Of a DNA stretch of 64,000 bases, positions 63,883 through 64,000 are shown one piece after another. The translations under genes were made by a program, and so were the position numbers. This stretch comes from Auanema rhodensis (Eukaryota > Nematoda > Chromadorea > Rhabditida > Rhabditidae): assembly GCA_964057225.1 (NCBI GenBank), contig OZ059895.1, positions 620,001-684,000 on the forward strand, read 5' to 3'. The first letter of the stretch is position 1. Each line of letters begins with the position of its first letter. The notes beneath the pieces were generated by a model, which was not told where the DNA came from, made no database searches, and worked only from the letters and a program-made list of their open reading frames with translations.

Positions 63883-64000
63883 TCAAGGCAAAAACGATAA
63901 ACAATGTTATTCAACGAAAAAATTAATTCTTCAGTGTGAAAATCGAGGATATAAGTGTGAACTTATATCAGTTGATATCTCGGTGCATTTTTAAGTTAGC
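63883..64000 (+). repeat. Partial monomer M183 at the window end
   Basis: The first 118 bases of a W-type monomer (CAAGGCAAAAACGATA, AGTGTG, AAGTTAGC). It is cut by the window edge, not by a biological boundary, so the array continues. Confidence 0.95.

Larger units (their letters stand above)
1..64000 (+). repeat. 351-bp satellite DNA array, 182.3 head-to-tail copies
   Basis: The same 351-bp unit fills the window with no interruption, inversion or unique insert. The motif TCAAGGCAAAGACGAT starts at 1, 352 and 703 and its equivalent starts at 63883, exactly 182 periods later. Checkpoints every 20 monomers (7021, 14041, 21061 and so on) all fall on the same boundary, so there is no net insertion or deletion in 64 kb. 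Copies differ only by scattered substitutions, many shared between non-adjacent copies. M1 has 108 G+C of 351 bases. Tandem arrays of this size with higher-order structure are typical of eukaryotic centromeric or pericentromeric heterochromatin; that location is inference. The family and species are not recognised. Confidence 0.98.
56863..64000 (+). repeat. Heptamer HOR, M163-M183 (2457-bp unit, cut by window end)
   Basis: Units start at 56863, 59320 and 61777. The order is W, X, Y, Z, Y variant (TTATAATTG, TTTTTAAATTCC), V (GTGTAAAC, the loop of Dyad A), then a variable seventh monomer: a U type at M169, a W type at M176, and a W-type monomer with a private GATAAAC at M183. TTATAATTG occurs only at M167, M174 and M181, and GTGTAAAC only at M168, M175 and M182, both at a strict lag of 7. 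M164 has a private AAAACTTTTTT (57505). M180 has a private CAATGAAAA. Confidence 0.9.

Noticed and set aside
1-64000. CRISPR array
   Set aside because: Regular spacing, but the whole 351-bp unit repeats with no unique spacers, and the unit is far longer than any CRISPR repeat-spacer unit.
1-64000. tRNA, rRNA or snRNA genes
   Set aside because: Dyads A-D suggest hairpins, but no cloverleaf, A/B box pair or conserved rRNA core is visible on either strand.
1-64000. Previously undescribed gene system
   Set aside because: The window has no credible genes. The noteworthy content is satellite architecture and dyads, which I report without claiming a new system.

Overview
The whole 64 kb window is one uninterrupted satellite DNA array. 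A single 351-bp, AT-rich unit (108 G+C of 351 in the first copy, about 31%) repeats head to tail on one strand, 182 full copies plus a 118-bp partial copy (182 x 351 = 63,882). The register never slips: the same monomer boundary falls at 1, 7021, 14041, 21061, 28081, 35101, 42121, 49141, 56161 and 63181, and copies differ by substitutions only. I see no credible protein gene, RNA gene, transposon, CRISPR array or unique DNA. Both window ends lie inside the array, so its true limits are unknown. I use monomer numbers M1-M183, where Mn starts at 1 + 351(n-1), and 'consensus position' for the position within a monomer.

Organism: a long, homogenised satellite with nested higher-order repeats (HORs) points to a eukaryotic centromeric, pericentromeric or other heterochromatic block. 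CpG is not depleted (12 observed in M1, about 8.3 expected from base composition), which argues against a heavily CpG-methylated vertebrate genome and fits many invertebrates. I do not recognise the family and cannot name a species.

Layout: Domain I (M1-M91, 1-31941) has monomers split by G or A at consensus position 136, and many 2-, 3-, 5- and 12-monomer duplications. Domain II (M92-M100, 31942-35100) is a distinct family with GAGGC instead of CAAGGC at most monomer starts; an island of it returns at M108-M110 (37558-38610). Domain III (the rest, to 64000) is a third family (G at positions 193 and 318 in most copies, AGTGTG at 51-56 or a CAAAGTT head in many). Its HOR unit changes along the array: 6-mer x3 (38962-45279), 2-mer x2, 3-mer x2, 9-mer x2 (48790-55107), then 7-mer (56863-end).

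Structure inside the monomer: each copy carries several inverted repeats (consensus 66-96, 105-155, 239-266 and an A/T near-palindrome at 290-308). Two of these are almost invariant. The one at 105-155 is intact in some Domain III monomer types and broken in others in a regular alternation. This dyad set, the HOR mosaic and the hybrid monomers that mark crossover points are the most interesting content. No function can be proved from the sequence.
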